A stretch of 9,236 nucleotides of DNA from a bacterium (lineage in GTDB: Bacteria; Nitrospinota_A; UBA7883; JACRGQ01). The position numbers and the translations under genes were made by a program. Shown one piece after another: positions 6,498 through 9,236 of the stretch. Within the stretch, counting starts at the first letter, position 1. The number at the start of each line of letters is the position of its first letter. The notes under the pieces were generated by a model, which saw only the letters and a list, made by a program, of their open reading frames with translations, had not been told where the DNA came from and searched no databases. The DNA lies in the NCBI GenBank assembly GCA_021815535.1, contig JAKAGL010000074.1, positions 1 through 9,236 on the forward strand. The letters are read 5' to 3'.

Positions 6498-6541
6498 ATC
6501 CGTATTTAAACGGCTCCCGTATTCTGGTATGGTAAGGGGCT

Positions 6542-9236
6542 ATGAAAAACCGGATGAGCGGCAACGAACTGCGAAAACAGTTCATCGATTATTTCGTTTC
6601 GAAACGGCACCGCTTGGTGCGAAGCTCCAACCTTGTGCCGTCGGCCGATCCGACACTGCTATTCACCAACTCGGGGATGGTGCAGTTCAAAGACCTGTTC
6701 ATCGGCAAGGAGGCGCGTGACTACACCCGCGCCGTGACCTCGCAAAAGTGCCTGCGTGTATCGGGCAAGCACAACGACCTGGAGGAGGTCGGCCGCACTC
6801 GCCGCCACAACACCTTCTTTGAAATGCTCGGGAACTTTTCTTTCGGCGATTACTTCAAGGAAGACGCCATTGCCTTCGCATGGGAGTTCTTCATCGATGT
6901 ATTGAAACTGCCGAAGGAAAAGCTCTGGATTACCGTATATGAAAAGGACGACGAAGCGGCAAAAATATGGCAGAAGATCGCCGGTGTGCCGCAGGACCGT
7001 ATCATTGCGCTGGGGGAAAAAGACAATTTCTGGAGCATGGGGCCGACCGGCCCCTGCGGACCGTGCAGCGAAATACACATCGATAACGGCCCCTCGAAGG
7101 GATGCGGCCGCCCCGAGTGCGACGTGGCCTGCCACTGCGACCGGTACGAGGAGATATGGAACCTCGTCTTCATGCAGTACAACCGCGCCGCCGACGGCGC
7201 CATGACGCCGCTGGCCAAACCCTCCATCGACACCGGTATGGGGCTGGAGCGGCTGGCCTCGGTCATGCAGGACGTTGATTCCAATTTCGATACCGACCTC
7301 ATCCGGCCCGTGATAGCCCGCGCCGAGGAAGTTCTGGGTAAGCAGTACGGCGTCAGCCACGAAAGCGACATCTCGTTCCGCGTCATCGGCGACCATACGC
7401 GCGCCGCCGCGTTCCTCATCACCGAGGGGATTCTGCCCAGCAACGACGACCGCGGCTATGTATTGCGCCGCCTGATGCGGCGCGCCATGCGCCACGGTAA
7501 GATGCTGGGGGCCGCCGAGCCGTTCCTGTATCAGGTCATCGGCTCGGTGATAGACAACTTCAAGGAGACCTATCCCGAACTGCGCGAAGCGGAAGGGACG
7601 ATGGCGAAGATCATCAAGAGCGAGGAGGAGCGGTTCGGGCGGACGCTGGAGACCGGCCTGAAGATACTGCACGACGTCATCGACAGCGCCCGCGCGAAGA
7701 AAAGCGCGTATGTGGATGGCAAGGAGATTTTCAAGCTGTACGATACGTACGGTTTCCCGCTGGACCTGGCGGGGGACGTGATACAGGACGCGGGCCTCGG
7801 CTTCAACAAGGCGGAGTTTGACGCCGAGCTGGGAACGCAGCGCGAGCAGGCCCGCAAAGGAGCCAAACATACCGCCGCCGAAACCCCCGCCAAGTATAAA
7901 GGGCTGGAAAACGAAAAAACCGTTTTTACCGGCTACGGTTCAGCGGAAGAGGACGCCGCCGTAAAGGTGCTGATAAAAGGGGATGCCCCTGTCGACCGGC
8001 TGGCGAAAGGGGACAAAGGGGAGATCATCCTGGACAAGACCCCGTTCTATGCTGAATCGGGCGGCCAGATGGGGGATCATGGTGTGATCGAGGCCGACAG
8101 CGGCATGGCGCGCGTGATCGACACCCGGAAGGCGCTCGATATGACCGCGCACGTGGTGGAGGTGATGGACGGCGAATTCAAGGCCGGCCAGCGCGTTCAC
8201 GCGAAGCTGAACGGCGACGAGCGGGCCGCCACCCGGCGCAATCATACCGCCACGCACATGTTGCAGGCCGCGTTGCGCCAGGTGCTGGGCGAGCACGTCA
8301 AACAATCCGGCTCGGCGGTGAACCACGAGCGGCTCCGCTTCGACTTCTCGCATTACACCGCCACCACGCACGAGGAAGTGCGCGAGGTTGAAAATATCGT
8401 GAACCGGATGATACGGGAAGATTTGCCCGTCAACACCGTGGAGATGGATGTGGAAAAGGCGATGGACGGCGGGGCCACCGCGCTGTTCGGCGAAAAGTAC
8501 GGCGCATCGGTGCGCGTGGTTGATATGCCGGGTTTCTCAAAAGAACTCTGCGGCGGCACTCACGCCATCAGCACGGGGCAGATCGGCGTTTTTAAGATCA
8601 TTGGCGAATCGGGCGTTGCCGCCGGGATCCGCCGTATCGAAGCGGTCACGGGCGAACGGGCGTTTGAATATTTCACCGAACTGGAAGGGAAGCTGAAAGA
8701 GGTTTCGGGCATGGTGAAGTGCCGCCCCGAAGACGCCCCCGACCGGGTGCAAAAGCTGATCGACAGGGACAAGGAACTGGAAAAAACCGTCAAGAAACTG
8801 CAGAACGAGAAAGCGCGCGGCGGAGCCGGGGGCGAAGCGGCGGGGGAAGAGCGCGAGGTTAAAGGGGTCAAAGTGCGGTTCCGCAATTTCGGCGATATGG
8901 ACGGCGGCTCGTTGCGCGAACTGGTGGACGAGATGAAAGTGAAAATCGGCTCCGGCGTGATCGCCGCGGGCTGTGTGAGCGGCGGCAAAGCGGCGATATG
9001 TATCGGTGTCACCAAGGACCTTGTGGGCAAACTGCAGGCCGGAGCCATCGATGAAGTCGGCCTGGATCTCGCGCCAAGCGGCCCGCGCGACGGTCATGCT
9101 GAGGTCGATACGGTGGGCGGTGTGGCGGAGGCCGGCCTCGATCGTGGCGACCCGATCGTTGCGGAACTGGCGGACGAAATCGCCCTCGATCGCGAGGCCG
9201 CCGGGCCGGAACCCCTGCTGGTAGCGGACGAACAGC
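6542..9236 (+). CDS. alaS: Alanyl-tRNA synthetase, C-terminal end replaced by unrelated sequence
   Basis: This cytosolic class II synthetase charges tRNA-Ala and edits mischarged Ser/Gly. Class II motif 1 (LLFTNSGMVQFKDLF), motif 2 (RHNTFFEMLGNFSFGDYF) and motif 3 (GMGLERL) lie in the N-terminal catalytic half. The editing domain carries the zinc site HTATH (H568, H572) and CGGTH (C670, H674). A helical linker and the start of the DHHA1 domain follow from about residue 755. AlaS similarity ends at KLQAGAI, around residue 836 (position 9049). The glycine-rich segment and last 35-40 residues usual for a ~875-residue enzyme are missing. The frame stays open to the window edge, but its last ~62 codons match nothing in AlaS and lie antisense to a receptor-like sequence. 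The start at 6542 has AAGGGG just upstream; an alternative Met is at 6554. As read here the protein is incomplete. Confidence 0.93.
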   Translation, partial: MKNRMSGNELRKQFIDYFVSKRHRLVRSSNLVPSADPTLLFTNSGMVQFKDLFIGKEARDYTRAVTSQKCLRVSGKHNDLEEVGRTRRHNTFFEMLGNFSFGDYFKEDAIAFAWEFFIDVLKLPKEKLWITVYEKDDEAAKIWQKIAGVPQDRIIALGEKDNFWSMGPTGPCGPCSEIHIDNGPSKGCGRPECDVACHCDRYEEIWNLVFMQYNRAADGAMTPLAKPSIDTGMGLERLASVMQDVDSNFDTDLIRPVIARAEEVLGKQYGVSHESDISFRVIGDHTRAAAFLITEGILPSNDDRGYVLRRLMRRAMRHGKMLGAAEPFLYQVIGSVIDNFKETYPELREAEGTMAKIIKSEEERFGRTLETGLKILHDVIDSARAKKSAYVDGKEIFKLYDTYGFPLDLAGDVIQDAGLGFNKAEFDAELGTQREQARKGAKHTAAETPAKYKGLENEKTVFTGYGSAEEDAAVKVLIKGDAPVDRLAKGDKGEIILDKTPFYAESGGQMGDHGVIEADSGMARVIDTRKALDMTAHVVEVMDGEFKAGQRVHAKLNGDERAATRRNHTATHMLQAALRQVLGEHVKQSGSAVNHERLRFDFSHYTATTHEEVREVENIVNRMIREDLPVNTVEMDVEKAMDGGATALFGEKYGASVRVVDMPGFSKELCGGTHAISTGQIGVFKIIGESGVAAGIRRIEAVTGERAFEYFTELEGKLKEVSGMVKCRPEDAPDRVQKLIDRDKELEKTVKKLQNEKARGGAGGEAAGEEREVKGVKVRFRNFGDMDGGSLRELVDEMKVKIGSGVIAAGCVSGGKAAICIGVTKDLVGKLQAGAIDEVGLDLAPSGPRDGHAEVDTVGGVAEAGLDRGDPIVAELADEIALDREAAGPEPLLVADEQ
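9029..9052. other. Probable chimeric junction between alaS and the receptor fragment
   Basis: Left of this point the plus strand encodes canonical AlaS (GKLQAGAI). Right of it only the minus strand gives family-like protein. The segment around the Ile-Asp codons fits both readings, so the exact breakpoint is blurred, as expected for a join through a few shared bases. The position, about 190 bases from the window end, favours an assembly artefact, but a real inversion or recombination is not excluded. Confidence 0.5.
9045..9235 (-). CDS. Fragment of a TonB-dependent outer-membrane receptor barrel, joined end to end with alaS
   Basis: The minus strand read from 9235 is open and looks like genuine protein. 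It contains VRYQQGFRPGGLAIEGDF, then NDRVATIEAGLRHTAH, then a strand with AWREIQADFIDGSG. These are features of the C-terminal barrel of TonB-dependent receptors: an R-Q-G-F-R-P-G strand, an ExG-type strand and a W-x-x-IQ-x-x-xID strand, with alternating polar and hydrophobic residues. Such receptors take up siderophores, cobalamin or carbohydrates across the outer membrane. The same frame continues into alaS antisense without family similarity, so the receptor part probably ends between 9029 and 9052. Both ends are missing. The recognition is by eye; the specific receptor and substrate are unknown. Confidence 0.55.

Noticed and set aside
6505..6533. alaS promoter TTTAAA-17-TATGGT
   Set aside because: Each box matches four of six positions, but the start would fall next to the ATG and exclude the ribosome site. 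It is too weak to annotate.
6659..7870. 403-codon open frame on the minus strand
   Set aside because: It is antisense to the catalytic half of alaS, where all class II motifs are intact; its composition is typical of a GC-rich shadow frame.

Overview
The window looks like a piece of a moderately GC-rich, Gram-negative-type bacterial genome, probably a metagenomic contig. The evidence is an O-antigen-ligase-family membrane protein, a cytosolic hybrid histidine kinase, a CorA Mg2+ channel and a bacterial-type alanyl-tRNA synthetase. The lineage cannot be fixed by eye. There are no tRNA or rRNA genes, no CRISPR array and no recognisable transposase.

Layout. The left half is transcribed leftward. 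Reading in gene order from the middle of the window, it holds a small membrane-anchored protein with a TPR-like segment (start favoured at 4863), then an O-antigen ligase/polymerase-like protein overlapping it by ATGA (4123 to 2822), then a 167-bp AT-rich gap with a candidate promoter and a 9-bp inverted repeat, then a large soluble PAS-PAS-PAS-GAF-HisKA-HATPase-receiver hybrid kinase that runs off the left edge (2654 to 1). The right half is transcribed rightward: corA (5316-6386), then alaS (from 6542), which runs toward the right edge. The two halves diverge from a 452-bp intergenic region.

Most interesting structure. Two related elements of about 94 bp, in the same orientation, flank corA (5027-5120 and 6403-6497). 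Each is a row of four short hairpins ending in GGTACC(AA). Hairpins A and B and the ends are nearly identical in sequence. Hairpin D differs between the copies by paired, compensatory changes that keep a perfect 9-bp stem. Hairpin C is replaced by an unrelated sequence that still folds. The outer ends form an inverted GGTAC/GTACC pair, and copy 1 is bordered by AAGCC on both sides, like a target-site duplication. This suggests a small non-coding interspersed repeat (REP/MITE-like) under structural constraint.

Second notable point. The last ~190 bases do not encode the AlaS C-terminus. AlaS similarity stops near 9049, before the glycine-rich end of the DHHA1 domain. The opposite strand from 9235 to about 9045 instead reads as a TonB-dependent receptor barrel segment. 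This is either a chimeric assembly join or a real rearrangement. The alaS product should be treated as incomplete and the tail as foreign.

Together the genes cover sensing and signalling (hybrid kinase), envelope glycan handling (ligase pair), Mg2+ transport (corA) and translation (alaS). Apart from the ligase pair, nothing indicates that they act in one pathway.
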